Shown one piece after another: positions 20,601 to 32,744 of a stretch of 64,000 nucleotides of DNA (the first letter of the stretch is position 1; each line of letters begins with the position of its first letter). The translations under genes and the position numbers were made by a program. Source of the DNA: Skeletonema tropicum (Eukaryota; Bacillariophyta; Thalassiosirophyceae; Thalassiosirales; Thalassiosiraceae); the NCBI GenBank assembly GCA_037178625.1, contig CM074142.1:1364001-1428000 (forward strand), written 5' to 3'. The notes beneath the pieces are model-generated. The model did not search any database and was not told where the DNA came from. It saw only the letters and a program-made list of their open reading frames with translations.

Positions 20601-22318
20601 CATACCTCATGACACTCACTCCTCCCACCAATAGTTTTCAGTGACGATTCCGAACACGCATCATCAATCCGTTCGGCAAGTTTCAACAATTCCTTCGTCG
20701 ACTTCTGTTTGGGTGGATACAATACATGACAATCAATATAATCCTCACAATCCAAATGACCCAACTCCACATCATCACAACCATACTCTTCCGAAAAGCA
20801 ACAATGTGCCGGTTGACATACATTACTACATTGCAATGCCCCAAACTGTGCAATATGTTCCACCTTGCACGGAGTCGAAACATCCACGACATACTTCACC
20901 TCATCACTATGCCACCCCGCCACATCCTTCATGTGATTTAAATGCTCACATGATCCATATTGTTGACAAAATCCTACATTGGATGATGCACAACTACCTG
21001 AGACTGCGTTCATGGGATTATGTTGAATTCCGTAATATTCACTGAATAATTGTTCAATGGGTTGGTAGGAGGTGGATACGTAACAACATGCTCCTCCCTT
21101 GCATGCCTCGAGGCAATCATCGGGTGGGTTTAGATTGGCGGCGTTGCATGCCTTCATTACCTCATTGGCAATAGTGGGACTTTTTGCAGATGTTGTTGTT
21201 GTTGATGATGAAGATGATGTAGTAGTAGCAACAGCATGACCACTCCCCCTCCAACTTTCCTCCACACTCGCACACAACTCTTCATAATCCTCACAGTACC
21301 GATCATCTGCCAAATTACAATCATACTGATCCGGGAAGCAACAACGAGAAGGTCGACAGACATTGGCACAATTGTCAAATCCCCCGGGTGTGGCTAGGGC
21401 GGTGGAGGAACATAGGATGGATAGGTTGGATGGTGGTGCGTAGAGGATTGTTTTGGGACCAATTACACCACTACCACCACCACCACTACTACTACTACCA
21501 TTTGCATCATCATTCGAATGCAACTCAAGCGCCATACAAGCAGCACGATACGTTGCACACTCTCCCGCCTGATCCTCCCAACAACTATTGGCATTGGAAG
21601 CGGGTAAGGAACAACATGCCGCCTTCGTGCATTCCGATTGGCATTTTTGACGACCGGATTCAGTGATCCAATCGGAACATAATTCGTGTAAGTTTTGGGG
21701 TGGTGGTGGAAGTTGTTGTTGTTGGGGTGGTTGTTTGGATGTGTTGATGATGGATGTTCCGCTATTATTCTTCGTGGTATCGATGGTACTAGTTGGTACG
21801 ACCCCTCCTCCAGTAGTAACGTCATCCTCATGAGCCTTTTGATAACTCCCATCCCGTGCAATAATATATCCAACCGCCGCAGCACAAACCATAATGGTAG
21901 CAAATAATACGACGTAGAAAAGACACATGAGGAATCGTTTGGTACGAGTTCCACCGAGGCAACCGCAGCATGTGACCATGTATTTGAGGTAGGCGCAGAT
22001 TAGGCCCGTGCGGTAGTGACGACGGTGGGGACGATTGTTGTTGGTTTGTTTGTTAGTGCTCAATTTAGAGTAGGAGTAGTTGTTGTTGCCATTGTGGTAA
22101 AAGTCACCTTCACCAAATCCGTCATCATCATATCCACCACTGCTGTTGGTGTTCTTCCCATTCCCATTATTATTATTTGGATTGTCCGAATAGGGAGAGT
22201 ACGATGGAGTGTCAGAGTAGGGTGGCAGGGCTGGCTCCTCTTCATCATCGTCATCGTCGCGGGTGGATAGAGGAGCGTGCTCGCTGTAATCTTTCCGTTT
22301 GGGCTTCCACAGTGGCAT
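17665..22318 (-). CDS. Type II-like membrane protein with 14 eight-cysteine modules (4 exons, one frameshift)
   Basis: The exons, read right to left, are 22318-19562, 19464-19174, 19085-18792 and 18697-17665. Introns of 97, 88 and 94 bp begin GTAAGT and end CAG, all in phase 0. The product would be about 1,458 residues. It has an acidic, Asn-rich cytosolic N-terminus, one membrane segment (LMCLFYVVLFATIMVCAAAV, about 130-149), a Thr/Ser/Gln-rich linker, then 14 repeats of C-x(n)-C-x3-C-x4-5-CC-x(n)-C-x(n)-C-x(3-4)-C, often CCF. Modules 6-8 and 12-14 form a duplicated triplet. Exon 4 has one extra base near 18529-18530 (ATGGATCAC against ATGATCAC in exons 2 and 3), which truncates the product unless it is a sequencing error. 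The role is probably at the cell surface or secretory pathway; I do not recognise the family. Confidence 0.8.
18500..19561 (-). repeat. Tandemly duplicated exon-intron units
   Basis: Exon 2 (97 codons), exon 3 (98 codons) and the first 100 or so codons of exon 4 are near-identical versions of one module (CYFG.DESKVTQ.LVTKC...CEQMITDDGG.). The intervening introns share TGTTGACTTACTGAACTT and TTGGCAG ends. The unit is about 380-390 bp, and the phase-0 introns allow in-frame expansion. Confidence 0.85.
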
Positions 22319-22321
22319 GGT

Positions 22322-23583
22322 TGCTTACTTGGTTGGTTTGTTTCATTCGATTGTATTAGATATTACTCCTGCTCGCTACTTACTCGTTGCATGGCTTGGG
22401 TAAAAGTAGCACTGTAGCATGCGCTGCATGCAGTAAGTGTGGATTTCAAAGATTTCGTGAGGTGGAATGAACAGATGGAAGCGTGAATGAACACGTGAGT
22501 GGATCTTTTGATACCGGTGTCTGTTCAGTCACGAGAATTTGTAAATACGGTAATCGAGTTTAGACTATTTGGTTTCTCTCGGTCCACAATTCAATTTTAG
22601 TTGTTACTACTTCTATGTAAGTACATATCTCTATAGACACGAGTGTCCAGATGTGGAAGGCGAACGCCTTGGTGCAGGCAAAGACCGAATTGTTGGAGGA
22701 AGTAGATTATCTTGGGGGTGGGTGCGGTGTAGGAGTGACCGTAGAATTTCTGGTGAAACCAAGTACTGAAGTAAGTAGAAGGTACATTAAGTTTAAGTAC
22801 CCATCTCAACACAACAGCTCCTCGACGTGCTGCATTTCATTAGTCTCTAGTGGTCCAGTTGATTGTATAGCCCAATATATTCATGCTAGGGTTTGAAAGA
22901 GTGGATGTGGATGTGTAGATTGCCTCCACGTGCTGGATTAACTCTACTAACTGGCACGTGAGGAAAAGTAGAGTATATAGAATACAGCCCAATGAGCTTG
23001 ATGCTGATTTTCCGCACTTTCAAAAGGGCAGTTGTTTCCAGATTGATTTGTAGCAAGTAAGTGGAAGTGCAGGGTCATCCTCTTCCAGCTATCCAAACTC
23101 TTTCTTGCCTTGCTCTTCCTCGGCAGCTGCCGGAAGATTCGCACCCCCTCCATCATCTTCGCCTCATCTCACATTGAGATATTTCTGTTTCTGTTCAAAC
23201 CACAATCAATACAGTTTCCTGCAGGGCTACGCTCTAGAAGTAAAACAGTCGTCGTGCAAAGGTTCATGTGTTAGATGTAGCAAAGTCACGAAGACTAAGC
23301 CAGCCAAGTAATCGATTAGAGATGGCATGGTCTGGTGCGGACTCGTAGTCTGTCTTAAACAAAGTGACGAAGTCGATTACCCGGCTTAATGCCTTTGCTT
23401 ACATCGAAGAACATGGAGGGGGCGTCAAGTCAGCTTGAGGCAAGGGAGACATGTGAGGCCCGACTGCCGTTGCTAACATTTCGAAACGTAGGTGTATACT
23501 AAACACCTTGAAGTCATCAAAAGAGGAACAGAGAGAAACATTAATATTGTTATGAATCACGTTTACAAAGACTATACATACCA
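22322..23583. other. Intergenic region between two divergent-looking gene blocks
   Basis: This holds the upstream region of the Cys-module gene and the downstream region of the F-box-like gene. A partial copy of dispersed repeat R1 lies at about 22625-22790 (GGCGAACGCCTTGGTGCAGG ... GAATTTCTGGTG). I see no convincing gene in the rest; open frames are short and have no recognisable motif. Confidence 0.5.
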
Positions 23584-26028
23584 CTAAGCTCCGGCTCCGC
23601 CTGAAACTTTCTTTGCCTTATTAAGCTGATCATCCAATAGCTTCTTCTTCTCTACTTTCCAAGTTTCGCAAGATGTTCTGCAACATCCAACACAACACAA
23701 TCCCTTCAATTTCATCGACCTGCAGTTTACGCAAGGCTCTTTGTTGACTTCGGAGCATGTGCGTGCAAGTTCAACAAATGATTTTTCTGGGCAATCAGCG
23801 CAATGAACTGAAATGCAACCGCGATCACGCCCAGGCACAATCCCATCACATCTGCGGAAAGTTACGCAATCCTGGCAAAACCTCTGATTGCAAGTGTCAC
23901 ACAGAGTAGTTGAACCAACACAACCGCAGAAGGCTCTTTTGCATTTTTGGCAAGTCTTGCCTGAAGCGCAATTATGACACATCACATCATGATCGCAACC
24001 ACCACACCAACAATCTTCTAGAAAGTCGGTGCATTCATCACACACCCAAGATTCGCAACTGTCACATTTGTTGGTGGAACAAGATGTACAGACCCTCTCC
24101 TCACATTTGAGACATCGACGTAATGTGCAACCATAATCATCATCTTCACGACAACAAAATGCTTTCTTACATCTGTGGCACGTCTCGAACCGACTTGAAA
24201 TGCAGGTATTACACATGTCATAAATGTATGAATCACAATTTGAACATTCTTGGACAATATCGTCACATTCTTCACACACAAAAGATCCACAAGTTTCACA
24301 ATCGGTAGCGCAAGACGAACAGAAGTCCTCCTTACATTTGCGGCATCGACGTAGGTCGCAGTCGCTGCATATCTTGTTTTCGCAATAATACTCATGGCAT
24401 GTCGTAGATTCTTTACAATCCATGCAATAATATCGTGAACAGGGATAACACTGATACATCCCTGAGCACTCTACACATTGCTCCTTCTCGCATAGATCGC
24501 AGCGTTCTATGAGAAATGCGCCAATGCGCTGTTCCCGGTCAAGAAATTGACCTTCCGCAGAAACGTCAATGCAGCGGTAGCAGCAGTGTTTCATGCATTG
24601 AGAACACGTTTGATTTTGGTTACCAAACGTAAAGAAACTTTTCTTATCTCCAGCACTGACACTGCTTCCAACCAATTCAAACTCACTGGAATGGAGATCG
24701 CGACTGCAATTGACGCAGCTGATACTGCCCCGGTTCATTAAAACCTGATTGTAACGCGATAGAAAATGCACAAAGGCTGGATCAGGTTTGAATGTTTTGT
24801 TATAGGAATCTCTCCTTGATTCAAGCCAATGCAACGTTGGTCTGAAACAACGCAACGTTAAGTCGTTTGCCCGCCAAGACTTCGGAAAATGCAAGTGCTG
24901 GAGTGAGCATTGCTCCCTCCCAATAATGCTATCGAGAATAGGCAGCACAATTGCACATGAAAGTGGCGGGTCAAATGGGACAACCACAGAATCCATCTTT
25001 CGCGGTGGATGCCATAGTTCAAGAAGTGTGGGCTCATCATGTCTGCCGACGAGACTCAGATCTATTTGCTCAATTATTGTAGACCCCCGCAGTGACTCCA
25101 ATCCAGCGCCAGTGATATTAACGCAATGAGCCAGGCTCAATCTTTTCACTTTGTTGGCTGCATCAATACACCATAAGACGGCATTGATGTCATCATCGGT
25201 TAGTCTTGCCCCTAGCTCCTTTTCTATCTCCCCAAAATCAAGATAGTCCCACTGATCGCCTACGATAGCAAAGCTATTTTTATTAAGTACTGCATCATGT
25301 GAGGCAGCAACCGAAAGTCCGAATAAAGCTTGCGAAAATCCCGAAAGAAAACTCGCTATGTGTTCCAACGACTCAGCTGATATATCAGCGAGACAAACGA
25401 TGCTTTCTTTTCTTAGGGACCCGTCGAAGTTTCTTTTGTGTCCACTTTTACGATTTGTGTCGGCCGACATGGTGGCAGAAATTGAAGACATGTCGAAATT
25501 TCCTAGCGAGACAGCTAATAATGCTTGTGATGGTTTGGTTAAATAGCTCGCAATAAGTTTCAGCACCATTAAAGGAAACGCAGAGAAGAGGGCGCCTCCC
25601 AAGGGCGAGCTCTGCTGCTGTTGTCGCAAAAATAGCTTGCGACGTTGCATCTGTAGATTATTTTCCAGCAACTTTCGACGCAAAATGGCTTCAGAGATCA
25701 GAAACCACTTCGGGAGGCCCTTCAACAGGGCAACGTCCCACACCTCTTCTTCAGCAACCCCATTCGGAGAAGAAATAATTGCTTCGATGAACTTTTTTAG
25801 TGCAAAACAGACTTGTTTTGATGTGAAGGAAATTCCCACATGACTCCTGAAGCGGACTCTCTTATTTTTCTCACACCATGGACAACCAGGGCAGCATTGA
25901 GGTTGCGGTTGAGCTAATTGCATTGACTGGGTTGCTTTTAACCAGAAGATGCCCAGGGGATAATGAAAAAAATCACTAGCGATCACCATGGCGCACCTCG
26001 ACCCCGTACGTGCTGACATCAACAACAC
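23584..26028 (-). CDS. F-box-like/Cys-rich (zinc-binding) protein, full-length family member
   Basis: The 814-residue protein has two F-box-like helices (FPLMVLKLIASYLTKPSQAL, about 149-168; ISAESLEHIASFLSGFSQAL, about 213-232). An LRR-like region follows (NKVKRLSLAHCVNITGAGLE...IEQIDLS, about 290-330), and then, from about 450, more than 20 closely spaced CxxC pairs (CSNCDSYIYDMCNTC, CHRCKKAFC, CDTCNQRFCQDC). That layout suggests a substrate adaptor or ubiquitin-related protein with many zinc sites, which is inference only. A basic Lys-rich C-terminus ends it. The first 35 codons upstream of ATG 25923 lie mostly within the adjoining TTAA element, so MQLAQPQPQ (start 25923, 779 residues) may be the native start. 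Relatives are at 1-1036, 31123-32588 and 44862-46327. Confidence 0.75.
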   Translation of the reverse strand: MLLMSARTGSRCAMVIASDFFHYPLGIFWLKATQSMQLAQPQPQCCPGCPWCEKNKRVRFRSHVGISFTSKQVCFALKKFIEAIISSPNGVAEEEVWDVALLKGLPKWFLISEAILRRKLLENNLQMQRRKLFLRQQQQSSPLGGALFSAFPLMVLKLIASYLTKPSQALLAVSLGNFDMSSISATMSADTNRKSGHKRNFDGSLRKESIVCLADISAESLEHIASFLSGFSQALFGLSVAASHDAVLNKNSFAIVGDQWDYLDFGEIEKELGARLTDDDINAVLWCIDAANKVKRLSLAHCVNITGAGLESLRGSTIIEQIDLSLVGRHDEPTLLELWHPPRKMDSVVVPFDPPLSCAIVLPILDSIIGREQCSLQHLHFPKSWRANDLTLRCFRPTLHWLESRRDSYNKTFKPDPAFVHFLSRYNQVLMNRGSISCVNCSRDLHSSEFELVGSSVSAGDKKSFFTFGNQNQTCSQCMKHCCYRCIDVSAEGQFLDREQRIGAFLIERCDLCEKEQCVECSGMYQCYPCSRYYCMDCKESTTCHEYYCENKICSDCDLRRCRKCKEDFCSSCATDCETCGSFVCEECDDIVQECSNCDSYIYDMCNTCISSRFETCHRCKKAFCCREDDDYGCTLRRCLKCEERVCTSCSTNKCDSCESWVCDECTDFLEDCWCGGCDHDVMCHNCASGKTCQKCKRAFCGCVGSTTLCDTCNQRFCQDCVTFRRCDGIVPGRDRGCISVHCADCPEKSFVELARTCSEVNKEPCVNCRSMKLKGLCCVGCCRTSCETWKVEKKKLLDDQLNKAKKVSGGAGA

Positions 26029-28658
26029 TAGCTACACATAAAATTAGACAGCCCCACTGCAGTAACTCCCTCTCCAATAGCCTTTCTGTGAAGTGATGTC
26101 CTCAGTTGGTCATCGACCGACGCCATTGCTACATATCATGGCACCAAAGTAGAGGTGTCGGAAAATTGCGCTTTGACATCGGTGTGATGATACACTTTCA
26201 ATATGGTCTTCAGATGAATAGACGGAGCTACTCTGCCACCGAACTGGTTTGCACACGCCAACTATATACTATTAAGCGGCGATCAGTTCCCTCTAGAGTG
26301 TGCCTGGGCGTTATATGACGCATGCAGTGGTATGGTGAATACAGGTGGTGAAAATGGATAATTTCCACAAAATACATCAAAAAGGAGAATGCATATATCT
26401 GACAGAATACAAGATGTAGAGGTGCCAAAAGTCAGTGAGGTGATGACTATTATATAACAATCAACGATGTTTGACCAGGTTTCTCTATTTCATTGCGGCT
26501 ACAACATAATTGGACTGGTTGGAATATAGCATGTTTTCATGGAAAATCAGGAGCCCTATTCCGTCACATACACGAGTATTTGAAGTGATATTGAGTGCAT
26601 TCACTCCGCGAAATAGGGGACCTTTCACCACACAACACCAATGGCCATCTGTTGCGAGCATTATACTGTGGTTTCAGGGTATCATATGACTCCTAACAGC
26701 ACCATTCCTACCAGATGGCATCAAAGCAACAGCGGATGATTCAGCCTACTACTCCATTATTACGTCTAATTGGCAAGTCATTAATAAAACTGATAATAAT
26801 TATCAATTATCATAATATATAGAAGGTGTCTGTGACGCACCATGGCTATTAATAACCGAATTGTATTAAATATGAGTATATCATGATGTTGCCCGGCAGG
26901 TGCAGAATTTATGTCTGCGTCGGTTAGAGCCGCATACCATCACAATGACCTTGATTCGACCGCCGCCGCTTACATAATCGGAATCTACATAAAAAATTGG
27001 ATTAGACGGAGTGTCATTTATCAGGTTTTGGGTGCATTGGCCCATACATGGTTTGCCTTCGGATTCGTCATGGTGGAGATGTTTTTTTTTAGTGTGTGAT
27101 GCGTGATGGCCGAGCACCGCCGCCGGCCGATGTCGATACTACTGAAATGGCACCCCCAAGATCTCGGGGAATGGTCGGAATACCACCATGGCGCGTTGCA
27201 GAGGCGTTCTAAACTCACTAAATGGAAAGTTGTTGGTCTTTGAACCATAAGAATCGGCCTATTATTGACGAAGTTATGCTGTAAAGACGCTAACCCGGGG
27301 AAACCCGGGGCTGGGCATCTTCTGGTTACCGTACGTGCCGACATCAGCAACACTAGCTTCATATAAAGTTAGACAGCCCCACTGCAGCAACTCACTCTCC
27401 AATAGCCTTTCTATGAAGCGGTGTCCTCAGGTGGTCATCGATCCACGCCATCGCTACTTATTATGACACCAAAGTAGAGGTGCCGGAAAATTGCGCTTTG
27501 ACATCGGTGTGATGATGCACTTCCAATATGGTCTTCAGATGAATAGTTGGAGCTGCTCTGTCACTGAACTGGTTTGCAGACGCCATCTATATACTATTAA
27601 GCGGCGATCAGTCCCCTCTAGAGTGTGTCTGGGTGTTCTATGGCGCATGTAGTGGCATGGTGAATACAGTAGTTGAAAATTGATAATTTCCACAAAATAC
27701 ATCAAAAAGGAGACTGCACATATCTGACAGAGAATGAAATGAGAAGGTGCCAAAAGTCGGTGAGGTGATGACTATTATATAACAATCAACACTGTTTCAC
27801 CATGTTTCTCTATTTCATTGTGGCTACAACAATATTGGACTGGTTGGAATACAGCATGTTTTGGTGGAAAATGAGGAGCCCTACCCCGTCACATAGACGA
27901 GTATTTGAAGTAATGTTGAGTGCATTCACTCTGCAAAACAGGGGACATTTCACCTCACAACATCAATGGCAATCTGTTGCGAGCATTATACAGTGGTTTC
28001 AGAGTATCATATGACTCCTAACAGCACCATTCCTACCCGATGGGATCAAAGCAACAGCGGATGATTTGGCCTACTACTCAATTATTACATCTAATTTGTA
28101 TGTAATCAATAAAGCTGATAATAATAATCAATCATCATAGTATGCAGAAAGTGTCTTCAATGCACCATGGCTATTAAGTAACCGAAATCTATTAAATATG
28201 AGTATGTCATGATGTTGCCCGGCATGTGCAGATTTTATGTGTCTGGCGGTTAGAGCCGTATACCATCACAACGACGCCGATTCGGCCGCCACCGCTTACA
28301 GAATCGGAATCTACATAAAAAATGGGGTTAGGCACCATGTTGTTTATGTTGATTTTGGGAATGTTGGCGCAATAGTACCATGGTTTGCCGTCGGATTCGT
28401 CATGGAGAAGATGTTTTTTGTTAGTGTGTGATGCGTGATGGCCGAGCACCCCGGGCCGACGATGCCAGTGCTACTGAATTAGTACCCCCAATATCTTGGA
28501 GAATGGTCGGAATACCACCATGGCACGTTGCATAGGCGTTCTAAACCAACTAAATGGAAGGTTGTTGGTCTTTGAACCAAAAGAATCGACCTATTATTGA
28601 CATAGTTACGTGGTAAAGACGCCACCCGGGGTGGATCCGGGGTGTGGGCATCTTCTGG
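25942..28658. mobile_element. TTAA-flanked TIR element with internal tandem duplication
   Basis: The ends are CCAGAAGATGCCCA (25942) and its reverse complement (ending 28658), each flanked by TTAA (25938-25941 and 28659-28662). A TTAA target with short TIRs is the signature of piggyBac and Kolobok elements. Inside, two 1.33-kb units (26004-27328 and 27329-28661) repeat, and unit 1 also ends in GGGCATCTTCTGG. No transposase is recognisable; short conserved open stretches may be decayed coding remnants. The left end overlaps the 5' coding region of the F-box-like gene. Confidence 0.65.
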
Positions 28659-28661
28659 TTA
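26004..28661. repeat. 1.33-kb tandem direct repeat (two units)
   Basis: Units 26004-27328 and 27329-28661 begin CCGTACGTGC.GACATCA and end GGGCATCTTCTGGTTA. They share long stretches with scattered substitutions (roughly 85-90 percent by eye), so the duplication is older than the 11-kb one downstream. Parts such as 27802-28014 stay open in unit 2, while unit 1 carries stops in the same frame. Confidence 0.75.
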
Positions 28662-28662
28662 A

Positions 28663-30865
28663 GCGAAGATCGTTTTTTTGTAAAAATAGGTGTGCGTTAT
28701 GGAACTAAATGCTATCTTTGCATCACTAATACTCGGCTCATACAACACCTACAGCAAAACCAACTGCCAATTATCAAATGGGCGGTCCGCCCATTTATTA
28801 TTATTATCTCACCGAATGGATTTGACGTACTATTGAAATCTCGAATTTTTGGGGTATCGACCATTAGAATTTTGGCTGTCAACAAAAAAATAAAAAAACA
28901 ATCGCTTACCCCTTCGTCCATCGCACAGTCCACAAGGCCGAAGACATCATATCGCATTCAGAGCACCTCCGCCTAGTTATATCCCTCTGTGTGTAAAACA
29001 ACACTATTATTTTTGTCATCAACGCTGTAGTTAGTTGGCTGGCTGGCTGGTGGTGACTGGCGACCGGGCCGACGGCGATCGGAGCGAGAGAAACTCATTT
29101 TCAACATTACTTAGAATATTACAGAGAGGGGAGATGTATATACGTAGGCTCCCCTCCCACCCCTTGCACACACACCCCTACAACCTTCCCGATGCCAGCA
29201 GGACAGTTCACTAGGACGTTGGCCTCTGCCTTGCTCTGAAGCCTTGGAGATTAGATGGGGGAGGGAGGGACATCGGCACCTGTTCAGGAGGGAGACCAGC
29301 ACCTGTTCATAGAGAGAGACAAGAGTAACGATGTGCATGAAAAGTAACATTAACTTGGTGCTGTACGTGTGGGGGGGGGAAGTGGGGGGGGAATAATGCT
29401 GTGGAACAGATACCACACCTCGTCATCCATTCGCTCTGTTGCGATCGTTGCTCAAAGATCCATGTCGAGGACAAATAAGGAAATGAATTGAATGTTCCAA
29501 GTTGCAATATTACGTATAGTGCTTAGTATTCGGTTCAATTGATTCATCCGTTGCACAGACATCGACGTCATTTCTTCTGGTTCAACTGCGAAGACGATCT
29601 CAAACTCGCCCTATCTCACATGTTTGGCCAAGATAGGGAGTTTGGTGGATGACTTCTTCAACAATAATGGCAGGTTCTTTGCTTCTGGAATCACCCAACC
29701 AGGTCACATTGTCGTCAAACACAAAGACGCTATGGAGGAAGACGATCTTCCCGTACGTTCTGCTTTTTTGGGGGATTCAGATCACAGCTATATGTATATG
29801 TACGATCCTCGCTGCGAGTCTCAGGTTCTCTAACTGCAAGCATGTTGGTGCGATATGTTCCTACTGGTGCTGTAATATACAATATGAGGGAAATGAAAAT
29901 CGAACAAAAATAAAGACCTAAATACCTTTATATATCACTACTCGAACTCGACTGTCCAAATATTTTGATCATTACTCTTGAACTTCTTGACTACCGAAAA
30001 CTTGAACGACATCAAAAACTAAGTATTGTAAAGATCGTTGTTCAATGCAATGGAACAATGATCAAGTCCCAACAGAAGACGAGCCAAACACACGGGCACT
30101 TTCTCCCTTTTTCTCTTATTACTCAGAACAATTATCGATACAACTGCTCGTTGGACATACATCATGATGTTATGCACATTTTCAAAACCTAACCAAGCTG
30201 AGTCTATTGTTGTTGTAGAGCAGACGTAAATGACACACCCGCCGACGAACTGCTCTTCGCCCACTCGCGACCACTATGGGCAGAGTTTAGAGGTGGACTT
30301 CATAGCGCATATTGGATACTAACTTCTTTCAGTCGAAGCACATTTCCAATATTATCTACGACGCGCAAGCAGGCATATGGACACATTCAACATATTAGAA
30401 ATGGGTTTATTTGAATTTCACCTCGTTCAGGCGCGTCGACGAACCAGTCAAAGTCCCATGCTGAAGAGGAGATGCAACAAACAACCTTCTCCGTCTTCCG
30501 ATCGCGACACTGTACGCTGTTTGGTAGCCATCGGTGTACGAAGAATAAATCATCATCTATGTTTGTCATATTGCATGTAGCATGCCTAATGTTGTCGAAA
30601 TGTAGGCTATGGCAAGTGTGAAGAGCGGATTGATCTCGTGGCTACAGCAGTCGTCCCTGATTCTTCCATCTGTGGTGACTGACAACAGGTAGGTGGTGCG
30701 GCTGACAACATCATTTGACATGGTGAGGTTCCGTAGTCGTAAGAGGTATTGTAGTGTGGAGAGATCACCCTTGGTTAGCTTGGTCGTTGGCGGAGATGCG
30801 CCAGCCAGACGACCACACGAAAAAGTTTAGTGCAATGGTACAAAAATATAGACAGTCGTCAATTT
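28663..30865. other. Gene-poor stretch
   Basis: I see no convincing gene here. There is a hairpin at AATGGGCGG.CCGCCCATT (about 28778), GC-rich low-complexity sequence near 29030-29090 and G-runs near 29370-29390. A minus-strand open stretch of about 85 codons at 30571-30830 (TKGDLSTLQYLLRLRNLT...) lacks an upstream ATG and could be a gene relic. A short frame at 29624-29833 (MAKIGSLVDDFFNNNGRF) is possible but unsupported. Confidence 0.4.
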
Positions 30866-31122
30866 CGATACTTGTAATGACGTGCATGCGTTGAGCCATG
30901 CGAACCCATGCGTTGGTTCCAAAAACTGCGATTTTTGCCCGATTCTTACAAAAAAACGATCTTAAATTGGTACCTTTCGCACTTTTGCGAAAACACAAAC
31001 ATCACAAAAACACAAGAAGTTCCAAGTACTTACCTCTACACAAGACCAATGAAGTTATGATGATGATCATCATTGTCAAAAGCAGCACGTACACCTTGGC
31101 TCTTATCATCAGAATATCAGCA

Positions 31123-32588
31123 ATGGCGGACGTGCAACCAAGCGGCGACGACAGCTCCAGCAAAAGCAAACACAGGAAGCTATCCGATAGTGCATCTTCC
31201 TCCCCTCTTATCTGCTTCGCTGATCTGCCGAGCGGAGTACTTGAGCATGCTGCTAGCTTTCTTGCAGCTCCGTCAAGAGTCTTATTTTTACAAGCACTTC
31301 ATGACGGCGATGATGCGCCCAGCAGCAGCTCGGCAATTGTAGGCAGCCATGAAGTATTAGATTTTGGACAGATAGAGAAGGATCTCGCAGAGAAGCTGTC
31401 TGACGATGATATTCAGAAGATTTTGCAGCATACCGATGCCGTCAATAAAGTGAAGAAATTGTTGCTCACAAATTGTATGAAAATCACCGGCGCTGGATTG
31501 GAGCCGCTACGTGGCTCTGCAGTGATAGAACAAATCGATCTGAGTATACTTGAATTTGCTGGGAATCGAGATCCGTCAATCTCATGTGATCATGTGCTGC
31601 CCATTTTGGATAGTATAATTGAACGAGAGGGAACCGCTGTGCAGTATTTGCAATTTCCAGCTAAGTGGCGAAATGGATCAGTTGTTGATTCAGAGTTTAC
31701 TGAGTCTGATTTCCATGCTTTTCTTGAACGATACAATGAAATGTGGGAGAGACGTGGAGATATTTATTGCCCTGAATGTGTTAAGGATTTTCCAGACTAT
31801 CGGATGGAGGGCCCTTGGGTTGACACAAGTGCGAAACGTGGTGGAGCAAATTATTTCGTGTGCTATGGATGTTTAAAGTATTCCTGTGGCGAATGTAAAG
31901 ATTTTGACTCCTATCGTCACTTTTGCTCCAAGTGTGCAAAACGTATTGCATTGATTGCGCACAAATATATTATTGTGCAGCTTGCGATGAGATGTATTGC
32001 GTGGATCATTGCGCTACTTTTTATAATTGTGATGGCATAAGCACAGAATTTTACAACATGAGGTGTGGGCAAAGTATTTGTGAAGATTGTGCATACAGTA
32101 AGGAGAGAGAATGCCGCAGTTGTAAGAAATCCTACTGTTCCTTTGATTGTTCCAACAGAACATATCGCGAACATGAAATTGAACGGTGTGATCATTGTTC
32201 CAGTTTCCTTTGCTACGAATGCGAAAATTCATCAAATAGCAGTAACCTTTGTGTCTGTGCTGATGAAATCATCGACAATGTGTTACCAGGCCGTCATGAA
32301 ATTGATGAACTGCGTAAATGTGACGAGTGCAACAAAGCTGCCTGCCCTGATTGCCAATTGCAATTTGGTAAATCAGTAGAAAAATTGGATTGCAAGGGAT
32401 GTATTAAGATGATTGTATCCGCACTGTTGAAGGAGAAAGAGTTGAATAAGAAGCTGGCAGCCCAGAACGAAGAGCTGAGGAGTGGAAATAAAGACCTGCA
32501 AGATACAATAAAATGGCAGACTGAGAGGTTGGAGAGCTACTGTGCACAAATCGCTGAATTGAAAGAAGAGAACACCATATCCATTTAA
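31123..32588 (+). pseudogene. F-box-like/Cys-rich gene, U1 copy, frameshifted
   Basis: The start chosen is ATG 31123 (MADVQPSGDDSSSKSKHRKL), just before the F-box-like motif (LPSGVLEHAASFL, about 34-46). The open frame begins further upstream at 30898, but those residues look like translated UTR. After an LRR-like region (KVKKLLLTNCMKITGAGLE) comes the Cys-rich part (CPECVKDF, CYGCLKYSCGEC). One base missing near 31938 relative to U2 (GCAAAACG against GCAAGAACG) leads to a stop at 32040. The remaining Cys-rich sequence and a C-terminal coiled coil (KEKELNKKLAAQNEEL) are intact in the other frame to 32588. A full-length version would be about 488 residues. Confidence 0.75.
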
Positions 32589-32744
32589 AGAATTGGATTG
32601 AAGAGAGGTGAAGAACGCGCTCAAAGGCTTGCCATCGTGAATGGGGTGATATTTCCCTTGATACCCCGTCTCCATTGGCTTTGTACGATGCATCATCATC
32701 ATTATTATCCACCACAAATGTATGAAAGGCGACAAGTAATAGAT

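Noticed and set aside
20641..22270. Plus-strand frames rich in His/Asn/Thr opposite the Cys-module gene
   Set aside because: They are shadows of the low-complexity and Cys-rich codons on the minus strand.
30898..31122. Upstream extension of the F-box-like frame (MRTHALVPKTAIF...)
   Set aside because: Its residues are unlike the rest of the family and the ATG at 31123 fits the domain start; the extension is more likely untranslated leader.
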